Origin: Toxorhynchites rutilus septentrionalis
Lineage: Eukaryota > Arthropoda > Insecta > Diptera > Culicidae
Direction: 5' to 3'
NCBI RefSeq assembly: GCF_029784135.1
Contig: NC_073745.1
Location: 164,547,328-164,611,327 of the forward strand
DNA: 64,000 bases
Positions 20,676-31,800 of this stretch are shown here, in pieces. The notes below the pieces were generated by a model, which had not been told where the DNA came from, made no database searches, and saw only the letters and a program-made list of their open reading frames with translations. Position 1 is the stretch's first letter; each line of letters begins with the position of its first letter. Both the position numbers and the translations under genes were made by a program.

Positions 20676-22194
20676 TTGAGTGGAGCACCAATGAGACTAC
20701 AGCGAATGCTATTGGAGTTGCAGAGGTATAAACTGAAATTACAGTTCAGACCCGGAAACGAGGTAATAATAGCTGATATGCTGTCACGTGCTGCTATCGC
20801 TGAAGGTGATCCTACCATGAGAGAAATTTATGATATCTACACCATGGACATGGACTTCACCTTTAAGGAGTTGGAGGAAATCAACGTTATGGAGTACATC
20901 CCAATCTCGGATTTTCGTCTAAATCCAATTCGTAGAGCATCAACTGATGACGTCGCTGTCCAAACGATCATCAATTTCATTATCGAAGGATGGTCATCAT
21001 CAATTAATGGCCTTCCGGAACGATTAAAGGTGTTTTGGAAATACAAGGATGACCTCTACACTCAGAACGGGCTTGTCTACATGAACAACCGTATTTTGAT
21101 ACCAGTTGGTATTCGATCAGAAATCTTGGAAAGGCTGCACGTTTCTCACGGTGGAATAGAAAATACTATGAAGCTAGCTCGTGACACAGTTTTCTGGCCT
21201 GGTATAAACGATCAGATAAGACAGCGGATTCAGAATTGCTCCGCATGTATCAAAAATTCGGCTAATCAACAACACCAGCCTATGCAGACACATCAAATAC
21301 CAAGCTATCCGTATCAAAAAGTGAGTCTTGATCTTTGTGAACAGCAGATCAAGGGAAAGAAGCATATCTTTTTGGTGACCGTGGATCATTTTTCAGACTT
21401 CATCGAAGTCGAAGAAATTGCCGGTGAAGCTTCATCGCGAGTTATAGTGCAAAAATGTCGGAGAAATTTCGCTCGTTATGGGACTCCCATGTTCGTTACT
21501 ACTGATGGGGGACCTCAATTCGACAGTGCAGAATTTAGTAAATTTTCTAATGACTGGGAAATCAAACACAGCATGTCAGCTCCTCATCATCAGCAAGGAA
21601 ATGGAAAAGCAGAGGCAGCTGTAAAAATTGTGAAGCAATTGCTGAAGAAGACTTCGGAATTCAACAGCGATTTCTGGATGGCATTACAACAATGGCGAAA
21701 TGTTCCCAACAACTGTGGTAGCTCACCTGCGCAGAAGATGTTTAGTCGCCGAATACGCTTTAATATTCCAATGGCCGAACAAAATTACGCATTTCAAAGA
21801 CAGGAAGGAGTTGAAGAAGCAATCAAACGTAATTGACAGGTTGCTAAATATTACGTTGCCACCATTGCAGATTGGTCAGCCTGTTTTTGTAAAAAAGAAA
21901 CCTGATGACAGGGCATGGACGCCAGCTGTAGTTCGTGACACTTTCAATGATCGTTCAACTATAGTGGAAGTTCAAGGACGGAACCTTCGACGTGATAACA
22001 TAATGGTTAAATCCTTGCCGCTGCAGGAACAACATCACCAGGTAGAACATTCTGACACACAAGACGAACCACACTGCTTATCGCCTTATAGTACTCCACG
22101 AACTTCGCCGCCAGTTCAGCAACCGTCCGCTGAGCAGCCGAAACGGCAGATTCGTTTGCCGAAGCGTCTCGAGAACTATGAATTATATCAGTGA
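20676..22194 (+). pseudogene. Gypsy pol 3' part: RNase H end and integrase
   Basis: The frame resumes with APMRLQRMLLELQRYKLKLQ, the usual end of Gypsy RNase H, and continues to the integrase. The zinc domain has HVSHGG and CSACIK (H-x3-H...C-x2-C). The catalytic core has Asp in KVSLDLCEQ, Asp in TTDGGPQF and Glu in GNGKAEAAVK, the DDE triad. The frame ends at 21836. A second frame (to 22194) carries the C-terminal GPY-like region (PLQIGQPVFVKKKPDDRAW), so a frameshift lies near 21830. No envelope ORF follows before the 3' LTR. Confidence 0.88.
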
Positions 22195-22202
22195 GCTTAA
22201 TT

Positions 22203-22215
22203 ATGAAAAGGGAGA
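22203..22215 (+). other. Polypurine tract of Gypsy element
   Basis: ATGAAAAGGGAGA lies directly before the 3' LTR (TGTTATGAG). A purine run here primes plus-strand DNA synthesis in LTR retrotransposons. Confidence 0.8.
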
Positions 22216-22415
22216 TGTTATGAGTATCATCTATATATATTATTCATACCTTCTGTTATAACTAATGTTATTCTTTACCTTGCATTCATTAACCTTGCCC
22301 AGAGTAAATGTATTATTTGAAATCTGCCAACACTTCCATGAACAATAAAGACAGTTTGCATTCAGTTGATCTACAAGACAGACATGTTTTATTTGGTTAA
22401 ACCGAAAACTAAACA
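22216..22415 (+). repeat. 3' LTR of Gypsy element
   Basis: Begins TGTTATGAGTATCATC and ends ACTAAACA, followed by the CTTAT duplication. It lacks a few bases present near the start of the 5' LTR but is otherwise almost identical. Confidence 0.92.
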
Positions 22416-22800
22416 CTTATCCCCCTATTTACACGGTACCTGTTTTACACGATTTCGCTTTTGCACGGTTTATGAAATAATTTTTTTTGAAAAACTTGAA
22501 GAATGTATATATGTAGTTCATATGAAAACAAGTAAAATAGGATAGTAGTTCTGACTACGAGTGCGATTTTATGTTCTAGAATTGGCAAGTTATCAAATTA
22601 CAAGCATTTTTGGAGTCTTGATGTGTGATTTGTGTCAATTTTTCAAACTCTTAGAATGCCAGGAATATCCACAAAATTGAAAAGTAAAAGAAAGTTATAT
22701 CTTCGGCTTTCGACTTTCGGAGATTTTTCTCTTTAATAAAATTAATGATAAATAAAGCAAAACAAATCTACGCAGCTGTTAATTGAATCTTTTATCACTA

Positions 22801-22968
22801 TGTCTGAAGTCGAATCTGAGATCTTCCCGAATTCGTCGACTGTTGAACCAGAATCGCATCAGGAATGCTCAAGTGATAAGGATGACTTTATACTAATCAG
22901 AATAAAAAGACTGGCGATTTCTAAAAGTGGTGATAGTGAAAAAACTCATTACAATTTAGTTTCTTGAA
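22801..22968 (+). CDS. Small acidic ORF, function unknown
   Basis: ATG at 22801 opens a 55-codon frame beginning MSEVESEIFPNSSTVEPESH and continuing SSDKDDFILIRIKRL, ending TGA at 22966-22968. It is acidic and has no recognised domain. It lies inside the relict TIR element, so it may be the C-terminal tail of a decayed transposase rather than a host gene. It could also be chance. Confidence 0.2.
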
Positions 22969-23035
22969 GAATACTTTGTTTTATTTGTATCTAGAATTGA
23001 TAATAAATTCTATAAGTAGATTTTTATAAAAATTT

Positions 23036-23456
23036 TTTATCCAAAATATATATTTTTAACAGCCTAACGGGGCCGGGAGTTCAATATTTTGACAATGTTT
23101 GCTTACAACTATGTTGGTAATATGTAACCGATTACTCGCGGTTGGCTCGAGGTTAGTATTACAAATGTTCTCGTTATTGGGATGTTGCTGTCTCCAATGT
23201 TCTGTACGTGTGCCCGACACAGGATACTTCTTATTGGGATGCAGCTGACCGTTAATCAGCAACGCCCCCCTAGTCTGCACCCCATATCTAGCGTGGTGGA
23301 ATCCAGGATAGAATGATCACTAGCCGGCGCAATCATCAGCTCGTGTAGAGTTGTCATGAGCGGTACAACCTTTGGCTCTTGTTGAATCATCAGTGGACTG
23401 CACAACCTTCGGCCCGTGTATCTGTAAAGAGTGTGTGTATGTATTGCCGCGACTAT
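23036..23456 (-). mobile_element. 3' UTR fragment of the RNase H LINE
   Basis: On the minus strand this matches the 3' UTR of the LINE at 1201-3733 from GTCGCGGCAATACATACACA to the AT-rich tail (AATATATATTTTTGG). Blocks include CGGGCCGAAGGTTGTGCAGT-like and GAAGTATCCCGTGTCGGGC-like sequences. It is severely 5'-truncated (about 420 bp, no coding sequence). A small deletion distinguishes it from the plus-strand copy near 3431-3450. Confidence 0.85.
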
Positions 23457-23605
23457 AATTGTTTTACTTAAATAAATGATTAAATTGAGCATATATCGAG
23501 AGTTTATTTCGTTTTACACGGTTTTACATACAAAAATCGGAGATTTCATTCTACACGGTTTTATCGGGAACCTATCTTCAGTGTAAACCGAGGGATAGGT
23601 GTAGT

Positions 23606-25590
23606 TGTAAGTAAGATATAGTTGTAAGACCACAGGCTTCGCCATTGAATATTAAAATTCACCAATTGCAGAAGTTTTGATCTTCGGCGTTCATGTAACG
23701 AGTCGACCGTCAACACTGTCACAATCTTCTTATATCCTCTGATCTTCTTGAAAAAAATATATCTCCCTACTAAACACGAGTTGACCGCGAGTAATCGGTT
23801 TCGTGTCCTATTCACCATAGAACTAAGTAAAATTGTTATAAATTATTAGTTTTAAAAAATAGAATTTGGCTTCTTAAAACCTATGTAATCGAGCCTGTAA
23901 AAATAAACGAATTTTTAAGAAAATGAGCTGACCCGGCAAACTTCGTCCTGCCCGAAATTGATTTTTTGATATGAATACTTTCGAACATTCACATTCTCTT
24001 TGAAGCGTACGTTTGTGGGTTCAATCGCAGAATTCTTCATTGATTGATCTTCAAATTGGCCCTTTACGATTTCGTTTTACTATAAATTTCCTATTACTTC
24101 TACCAAAACTTATAATATAAATATATTTTCAGACACAATTCTCGTTCGAGATCTTCAATCATTTGCAAATAACATGTTTCCCCTTTAAATGGAATACATG
24201 TTTGATACAGAAATGTAAATTTTCATTCATAAGTTTTTACTTTTTAAGCGTGTTATTCTACCTTAGCCCTCCATTGCCATTTTCGCCTCACACCAACGGA
24301 ACACGAAAGTTAATTCCCCCAACACGAAATTCAATTGAATAACAACGATGTCATTGTAGAACATATTGTCGGTGTTAAGTCAGAGGGGACCAAGTCGCAA
24401 AATTGAAAATTTCGAGTTATTGATTACATTTGGTTAAGCATTATGTTAGCTACATACCACATCTATCAGATTTGTAAAATCACGCATACAGCAGGAATAA
24501 AGGATCGACATTTTTATGATTGATCAAAAATCCCTCATAGTATGCAGTCAGAGCGGACCTTGTACCATTTACCATGGCGAAATGGCTCCATATCATGTTC
24601 AGACAGAGTGGACCATGTGACAATCATTTGTATATTGAATTTAAATAATATCCAAGCGTCAATGCGGACAGGGTTTGTTTAAATGGTGCTCCGTCAAATA
24701 TTTTCACTATAAAAAGTGATCTGTCATAAACAAAATCTCAAGCCCCCTGGTCTATCCTAAATATCTGCGTTTACAGCATTGACTTCGTGTTGCGCTTTTT
24801 GAAAAACGAAAGTTATAATGGATTTTCTGGATGAAATTAACACACCTTTGAAATAAAAATAATGAATGAAAATTTACTTTTTCGTACGGAATAAATATTC
24901 CATGTAATATAGTAATAAGTTATGTTGCAAATAGTGAAATTATATCTTAAATATATACTGTTTTTTTCTAAACAAAACACAATACGCTTGTGCACGGTTT
25001 GTGAACTCTGTTTAATACAACATTTTATCGTGCAAACGTTACATCTTTTCTACATTATTGAGACATGTAAAATTTCAGACTCTTGTGATCAGATTTCGGA
25101 TAAACAATCCGCTTTCTATTTTTTCTTTTCTACCGCTCCCCTAACCAAGGTGACAGAACTGGCGCGTCTTGTTCCATAGATGCGTTTTGACCACACCGAG
25201 TAGTTTGATAGATTGCCAATGACAGCAAAATTTTCAAAGATCAATTTCTTTGGCGCAAATTTCGAATGAAATAACAACGCTTATCACGATGTAATTATAG
25301 AACACATGGGAATTCAATTTTCCAATTTTATCCATTTTTCTCCAGAGTTTTCAAAAAAAGTTTCGGTTTTTCGCTCCGTAATATTGACCTACGGACAGAG
25401 ACGAATACAAAAAAATATAGACGGCTCAAATCGGACGATTCCTTCCTCGGGTTTTGCGCTTAGCAACACATTTGGTGATCCATTTTAATTTGTATTATTG
25501 ATAGATAAAGATATAGGAGTGCCTTATTCATTGCCTTATGCCAGTCATTTTTCATTTTTTATGAAAAATTTGAAAAATTAAAATTATTAG
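23606..25590. other. Non-coding stretch, nothing firmly recognised
   Basis: AT-rich. Short repeated phrases occur, such as CAGTCAGAGCGGACC near 24545 and CAGACAGAGTGGACC near 24601. An ACCCGGCAAACTTCG word lies near 23932. No ORF with a recognisable domain is present. Confidence 0.45.
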
Positions 25591-25594
25591 ATTA

Positions 25595-25735
25595 TGAAAA
25601 TGCACTGTTGGTAAAATGTACATTCATCTCCCTGATATACCTGAAAACTCGAACCACGGTAGCAGACACCATTGTTTTTGGACAATTGATCAGTTCTGGA
25701 GGGATGAGGCTTAGATAATTTACATGAAATCAATT
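25595..25735 (+). repeat. Dispersed direct repeat, unit 1
   Basis: GCACTGTTGGTAAAATGTAC through TTGATCAGTTCTGGAGG and AATTTACATGAAAT recurs with few changes at 28723-28865 in the same orientation. No coding sequence. Confidence 0.75.
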
Positions 25736-26165
25736 TAATATGTCATCTAAATCTGTTCAGTAGTTCAAATGTTATGAATTTTTGCAAAATGCCCTCTAGT
25801 CCAAAGCCATGAAAACATCAAAAAACGACTACAATCAATACTTACGAAAACAAGAATCATTTTATTTTGTAGGTTCAATATTTTTCAATAAAAGGCTAGC
25901 TCATTGGTCTTAATTTGATATGTCGATAATCTAAAACGGTTCAGTGGTTCATAAGTTATGAATTTAAAAAAAAAGTCAATTTTGGGAAAAAGTGGAAATA
26001 ATTGATTTTTCGAACCACCCTAAAATGGAAATGGTCACCCTAATGAAAAAATAAAAAAAATGCGGGTCTAATGTTTTGTGATAAAGAACAAAATTACCAC
26101 TTTTCACGAAAATCTGAGAACCACTGTATCGGTTTGGCATGGAATGGCTGAATATCGAGTGCGAT
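25727..26165 (-). repeat. AT-rich inverted-repeat family, copy 2
   Basis: On the minus strand this matches 4020-4370: TCTCAGATTTTCGTGAAAAG, TTCATTAGGGTGACC, CCATTTTAGGGTGGTTCGAA, then the TCGACATATCAAATTAAGAC region. It shows that the outer terminus of the family is near the ATTAGGGTGACCATTTCC motif, which is better preserved here than in copy 1. Confidence 0.65.
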
Positions 26166-28722
26166 AAGTTTACAGCAGTGCTCACAGCTTGGAAGATCGT
26201 TAAGATTACTCCAAGGTAATTTAATAAGGCAAAATTGCGTTGGGCAGTCTCAACACGTAGCATGCTGTTTTGGTAGTATGGTGATCAGATAATCGAAGTG
26301 TACTCAATAATCGACCGAATTAAAATGCGATAAACTTTTAAGCAATGAATATCGTAGTGCATCGAAATCCGAATTACCGTTTGTATAGAATTAGAAGGTA
26401 TTCTTGTAAGTTATAAACCACAGAGTTCCACAAAATTATGTTTTATTTGTTTAACATTTGATTTCTTTTTCATTGAGTCGTGAATTCAAATCCGGGCACT
26501 ATTTTTAATCATGATTTGAATTCAGGACAATTTTGCTTTTAATTCCGGACCCATTATGCCAGCAGCATTTCTTTGAGAGAAATAGGTTATTTTAGTTTTG
26601 ATTTTATTGTTATTCTTTTATAATCTTAAACTAAACCACAATAATGAGCAAAAGTTATGAAATTTATTTTATTATTTATTTATAGTCGGTACATTCTGCT
26701 GAGATGATGGATTTTGAGTGACTATCTAAGATTTTCGACGACTTTTTCTGACTTTTCCACTCCACGATAATTCTTTCTTCTTTGTTGAGAAGAATGCTGC
26801 TGCATCATTCTTGTAAATGAGTAGCGTTCCTTAATCTGACTTTCTAGTGAACTCTTTAGTATACCGGAGAGTTTTGTGATTTTCTGGATCGAAAATCTTT
26901 GCTCCATACTTTCTAGGGTTTGTAAACTTCTCTTATGAAACTCGTTCAATAAAAAATATCATCGTTAACTTTTAATCCGCTCGAATTTAAAATCATCTTC
27001 TGAATGTGTTTTTTATTTCGGTCATAGGTTTGTGAACACAAATATTTGGTTTGATTTTTAATATTTACTTTGTCAAAAGTTAGATACATTGCTTGACACT
27101 ACACTGAATTGATACAGTAGAAAAATGATATATCATATGTTAAATCGAAGGAGCACCTACAATCCTTCTAGCAACATCAAAAGCACCACCGGACAATTTC
27201 AATTCGCACACCAGAATCGAGTGGTTATGGAACATGGGGTATGACGACATTCTGAGTATAATGAAGTCATGTTCATATTCGAAACCATTTTTTGAAATCC
27301 ATATACCATATCCACCCAGGTTTTTTACGTGGTTTGTTTATAAGGTTTTATTACGAGTTTTTTTACGCGGATTTTCCAATTAACGCGGTTTTTTTTACGA
27401 GGTACGCATCCCTCGCGTAGAAAAACCTGAGTATATGCAACAGAGCATTGGTTTATATATTGTCATCGCAAGATTGTACTTTCACCATTTTATCGACAGC
27501 TTTCTGTTTGATCAATACATTAGTGATGACGAGAAAATATATCAGTATTACAGGGGGAATTTCGAGCGACGATCTGAGTCTTCAATTGTCCTTGTGGCGT
27601 TTATACCATTAACTTGAGTAAACATCTTGCACGGAGTCAAACGGTGGAGGATATTCGTTGTAGAAATGAAGCAAGTTGCTGTTGAGATTTAAACGATTGT
27701 ATAGAAAAGGATGATTGGTGCCAAATGAGAAAATGGAAAAAAAACTATTAGCTTCAATTTCATAGTTTATGTACATTAGTGGTGGCAAAATCGATTCCTA
27801 CTTCACAACAATCTAACAAGATCATGCAATTAATGTTGATGATATTTGTAGAGTTTTTTTTCTTTTTATATTGCCCGTACACAGTTTTTAAAATCAGTGG
27901 AATCAATTATTTGTTTTCCGTATCATTAATTGTCGTAAGCGGCATAATTCTCGGTTTATTTCATTGTACATATCAAATTATGAATCATTAGAGGCTTCGC
28001 TCGGATCGGAAAATAACGAACCCCTCGTACACATTCGTTAGGAATGCACTTCTATGATTCATTTGTGCACAGAACCTGTCAATACACAGGAAATAGCACC
28101 GCCATCATTATCCATGCTATTATAATGAAGTGTGGGAGTCAGTGATGGATACTTACGATTTGCGCACCTTCGTAAAAGATATGTGGAATAATCAGCACAG
28201 CATGTATTATAATGGCATTATTCCTTCTCTTTCTCCTCAATTCCACACAAACCTTTTTCCATCAAATTTAGTGACGAAATGCAAAAATTAAAAGATGATT
28301 ATATTTCGAGTTCCACCAACGGGTGAGTTGTGTGCTCATATTCATGAATAATCCACCATAGATTTAGTACACTCTGCGCAACATATACAATGCAAGGAGT
28401 GGAAAAAAAGGATGTGGCAACAGCTGCATAATGCAAGTCGAATGAATAGCTCGTTCGTTTCACTTTTGCTGAGTGTTCTGTGTATCAGGTTTAATCTCAT
28501 ATTCTCAAGTGGGATCCACACTCACACAAATGTGCTTGCAATCCTCGTTTTCGTTTTTATTGCGATATGCAATTTTCTTCTTTCCTACCTGAGTTCCATA
28601 GAAAATGATTTTATGAGAGCGTCATATTCTAATGGCTTAGCTTTGAAGCAGTGTGAAAAGGAAAACAGTTTCCTTCCTGTCTTTGATGTAGGTATAATGA
28701 GTATTCATGTATATCGCAAATG
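26166..28722. other. Mostly non-coding stretch
   Basis: Apart from the MITE at 27315-27432, I see no supported feature. A minus-strand ORF at 26722-26949 (75 codons, Gln/Ser/Arg-rich C-terminus) has no recognised domain and may be chance. Confidence 0.4.
27315..27432. mobile_element. Small MITE with ACGCGG-rich interior
   Basis: CCAGGTTTTTTACGTGG at the left faces CGCGTAGAAAAACCTG at the right as an inverted repeat. The interior repeats TTTACGAG, TTTACGCGG and TTAACGCGG words. Length is about 115 bp with no coding capacity. Confidence 0.55.
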
Positions 28723-28865
28723 ATTATGAAAAATGCACTGTTGGTAAAATGTACATTCATCCCCGTGCTATACCTGCAAACTCGAACCACGGTAGCACAC
28801 ACCATTATTTTTGGACAATTGATCAGTTCTGGAGGGCTTAGACAATTTACATGAAATTAAATCAT
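28723..28865 (+). repeat. Dispersed direct repeat, unit 2
   Basis: Second copy of the unit at 25595-25735, with a short deletion after CTGGAGGG. Confidence 0.75.
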
Positions 28866-29079
28866 ATTTTGATTAAACCGGAGACTTTTATTTTAGCAAT
28901 ATTATTTAAGATGCCAGTTTTATCAATTCATAACGAATAGCAACGAACTTGTTGAAAAGAAGTTCGCGAAGTGATAAGGTTCTGCAGAAAAAAACCCTTT
29001 TGGGTTGATTGATTTTTGATGATTGGTTTTGGTACATCAGCTGTATCTTAAGTATGCTAGTCTAGAAATTCCGAAAATT

Positions 29080-29236
29080 GTAATTTGTGACTGTATTATA
29101 GTGACTTTCAACTCATTTGGCTAGTTCGACACTTTTACTTCCATTTTTGGAAGAATGTCGGGAGTGAGAATTGAACTCGTGACCTTTAGCGTGAGAGGCA
29201 TGGATGTTACCACTACGCCAGATCGGCTCCACTAGT
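29080..29236 (-). mobile_element. tRNA-derived SINE (fourth family), minus strand
   Basis: On the minus strand the head reads GATCTGGCGTAGTGGTAAC (A-box region, about 29224-29206) and GAGTTCAATTCTCACTCCC (B-box region, about 29184-29166), followed by CATTCTTCCAAAAATGGAAG. The head is distinct from the 4437 family. The tail direction is toward lower coordinates. Bases 28866-29079 and 29237-29734 hold no recognised gene. Confidence 0.6.
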
Positions 29237-29734
29237 AAAACTTTTTTTTTATTGAAGAAATAAGTTTTGTGAGCATATAAAGAGTAGCAGTTGGTATTCC
29301 AGCTATTTTTATTTAGAAATTTTGTTTTACGTTATGTTTTGCGCCAGAAGTACCGTTTAGTCGCCATTCACCGTGCATTTTCGAAATATGTTCCAATATT
29401 TTTTCAAAATAGTGGCAAAATGCGCCACTTTTGCATCTATGTTATCAAAAATAGTATAAAAGCTTTGATATGGGGCATAGTTGCGATCAAAATCCTTTTA
29501 AAATGTCGTTTTGACGTTTTTGTTTGTCTGCATCCGAACCAATTAGCTCCCCATCAGCGTCCCTACGAAGAAAAGTGGCAACATCGTTTTTGAGATTTTA
29601 GTGTTTGAAATACTTGTGGCAGTGGATTTTCTCCTGTTTTACCGTACAATCACAGCTTGAGGGTTCGTATTTTGAGGCCGCGTATTAAATATAGAAGAAA
29701 ATTGTGTTTACATTGACTTTTCATCAAAACAAAA

Positions 29735-29786
29735 ATGCTCGGTGAATGGATGCTTCATTAAACATCAATCTCCATTCACCGTGCAT
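29735..29786. repeat. Perfect-like stem-loop
   Basis: AATGCTCGGTGAATGGA and TCCATTCACCGTGCATT are inverted copies (one mismatch) separated by a short loop, ending 15 bp before the mariner at 29801. Related words (CATTCACCGTGCATTTTCG near 29368 and TACGGTGAATAG near 31479) suggest ends of an unrecognised MITE. Confidence 0.5.
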
Positions 29787-29800
29787 TGAAATTTTAAATA

Positions 29801-31041
29801 TTAGGCTGTCAAAAAAGTCCTGCGGAATTTTTTTTGAATTTTCATTTGTTCATAAAATTAGTTACAATCATCTGTTTTAAGTCAAATATGCGCCGTTTTG
29901 TTCGATGACTTGTTCCCAACGAGATGCCAACTTCATAATACTTCTGTTATAGAAGATCGCTTCCTTATTGGCAAGAAACTCGAATAGCCAATTTTCACAG
30001 GCCTCTTTTGTGGCTAACTTCTGACTACCTAGCTCGTTCGCCACGAACAAAAACAGGTGGTAGTCACTTGGTGCAAGGTCCGGAATATACGGCGGATGCA
30101 AAAGAACCTTCCATCCGAGCTCCCGGAGCTTCTGACGCGTCACCAAAGAAGTGTGTGGCCTGGCGTTGTCCTGATGGAAGACAATGCGGCCTCTGTTTAT
30201 CAAAGATGGCCTCTTCTTCATGAGTGCTACCTTCAAGCGGTCCAGTTGTTGGCAGTTCAGGTCCGAATTTAGCGTTTGGCCATAGGGAAGCAGCTCATAA
30301 TAGATTATTCCTTGACAATCCCACCAAACACACAGCAGAACCTTCCTGGCCGTTAATGAGGGCTTGGCCACCGTCTGAGCCGCTTCAGCGGGCTTCAACC
30401 ATGACCGTTTGCGCTTCACGTTAACGTAAGTGACCCACTTTTCATCGCCAGTCACCATTCACATGCGTCGATACGGTCAAAGATGTTTTTTTGCGTCAAC
30501 GTGTGTGACACCCATACATCGAGCTTCTTTGTGAATCCAAGCTTCTTCAAATGGTTAATAACGGTTTGATGACTTATCCCCAGCTCTTGGCCGATGCTAC
30601 GGCTGCTACTATGCCGGTCTTTCTCGGCTAATTCAGCGATTTTGTCGCAATTTTCGACGACAGGCCTTCCGGAGTGTGGCGCATCTTCGACGACCTCTAC
30701 ACCAGAACGAAAACGTTGAAACCTTCGTTGTGCTGGAAGCTGGAAACTGTATCGGGTCCATAAACTGCACAAATTTTATTGGCAGCTTGAGATGCATTTT
30801 TGCCTTTGTCATAGCAGTACTGTAAAATATGTCGGATTTTCTCTTTATTTTGCTCCATATTTGCGACACTATAACTCACGAACGACTTAACCAAACAAAA
30901 CACTGTCAAGGACTATATTATAGGACTATATAATACCTTTCCAACAAGCTATAGTATGACTCGATACAATGAATACAACTAGAACTACGCGCTTACAACG
31001 ACACCTCGCGGAAATACCGCAGGACTTTTTTGACTGCCTAA
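29801..31041 (-). mobile_element. mariner element (DD34D), copy 2
   Basis: Same family as 9828-11107. Left end TTAGGCTGTCAAAAAAG, right end TTTTTTGACTGCCTAA, TA at 29799-29800 and 31042-31043. It is about 40 bp shorter than copy 1 because of an internal deletion at about 30458. Confidence 0.92.
29877..30858 (-). pseudogene. mariner transposase, copy 2, with deletion and frameshift
   Basis: The start Met corresponds to MEQNKEK at 30858. The N-terminal part is open to DTVS at about 30745, where a 1-bp loss relative to copy 1 shifts the frame. A 43-bp deletion at about 30458 removes the segment before MVTGDEKW and shifts the frame again. The catalytic domain is open (29877-30458) with GDEKW intact, FHQDNARPH and PDLAPSDYHLF; YSPDL reads YIPDL. 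Where copy 1 has a stop this copy has Trp, so the two copies decayed independently. Confidence 0.9.
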
Positions 31042-31056
31042 TATATAAATGACAAT

Positions 31057-31326
31057 TTGTCAAATTTTTATGGAATGAGCCAGAAGAAACTCCAAAAGAA
31101 GCGCTATTTCGCAGATGATCTGGAGAAAGCAATCGATTCTCTGCGACGTGGAGTATCGGTGAGATCCACGAGCCGGGAATTCAACACACCGGTCCTTGGG
31201 AAAAAATTGCATCATCAAGTCTCCGCCAGGAAATCTAATGGAAAACACAGAGCTGCAGTAACAGAGCGTCAACTAAGGAATTGGTCCCAGAAAGTGCATA
31301 AGCAGTTCCTGACTCAACAAAATTGA
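31057..31326 (+). pseudogene. Fragment with a psq-type helix-turn-helix (pogo/Tigger-like)
   Basis: MSQKKLQKKRYFADDLEKAI continues DSLRRGVSVRSTSREFN, which fits the N-terminal HTH_psq DNA-binding domain of pogo/Tigger-type transposases or of pipsqueak-like host proteins. After about residue 45 the sequence (LGKKLHHQVSARKSN) no longer fits the second HTH and no DDE domain follows. It begins 16 bp after the mariner. I infer a decayed transposase 5' end; a domesticated protein is much less likely at 89 codons. Confidence 0.5.
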
Positions 31327-31572
31327 ATGGTTTTCGTATTGAGAAAATATTCCACAATGAATTTTAACAGAATTGAATTAATTTCACAAATTAACTATAC
31401 GACTGAATATAAACCATGATATTACACTTCATTCGATGATTTTATCTTTTCTAATGTAACTAGGGTGAAAACTCTAAATGTACGGTGAATAGAGCCCTAT
31501 GAAACAATGAAACTACAATGAAACAGGTAGATCTGATTAGGAAAACATATACAAACATTGAATTAGAGTCGA

Positions 31573-31729
31573 ATGAACTGCAAAGATAAAAACAAGGAAG
31601 GAAACACCGAAACATTGCCAGAATATCGATTGGCATCCACTTCCAAATCAATGGTGAACTATGTGGTGCCGAAATCCAGCCGCTCAGAAAATTTGGTTGC
31701 AGAAAGAGCACCCAAAAAATCTCCTATAC
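31573..31729 (+). pseudogene. Possible hAT-like transposase fragment
   Basis: TLPEYRLASTSKSMVNYVVP continues KSSRSENLVAERAPKK in an open frame. A 'SMxxYVVxxSxSExL' segment resembles the linker after the BED finger of hAT transposases. The evidence is short-motif similarity only. The frame is cut by the poly-T (minus-strand poly-A) of the L1-like element at 31730. Confidence 0.3.
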
Positions 31730-31800
31730 TTTTTTTTTTTTTTTTCAAATTTAATATATCGTTTATTCCATTCTATTTTAAAATATTATTTACATTTAAA

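Larger units (their letters stand above)
13907..22415 (+). mobile_element. Ty3/Gypsy LTR retrotransposon with nested LINE
   Basis: Two LTRs of about 200 bp (13907-14112 and 22216-22415) start TGTTATGA and end AACA or equivalent. They are flanked by a perfect 5-bp target-site duplication CTTAT (13902-13906 and 22416-22420). A primer-binding region follows the 5' LTR and a purine tract precedes the 3' LTR. Gene order is gag, protease, RT, RNase H, integrase, with no env. A CR1-like LINE and other DNA (about 16841-20665) interrupt RNase H. Without that insert the element is about 4.7 kb. The lineage is uncertain; short LTRs and no env would suit a Mag-like group. Confidence 0.92.
22416..23605. 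mobile_element. Relict TIR element with ACACGG motifs, host of other insertions
   Basis: The left edge (CTTATCCCCCTATTTACACGG, then TTTTACACG and TTGCACGG) is imperfectly inverted relative to the right edge (TACACGG near 23515 and 23552, GTGTAAACCGAGGGATAGG at 23582-23600). The Gypsy element is inserted at the left end and a LINE 3' tail at 23036-23456. I infer an old pogo/Tigger-like or MITE relict; the ends are too diverged to be firm. Confidence 0.4.
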
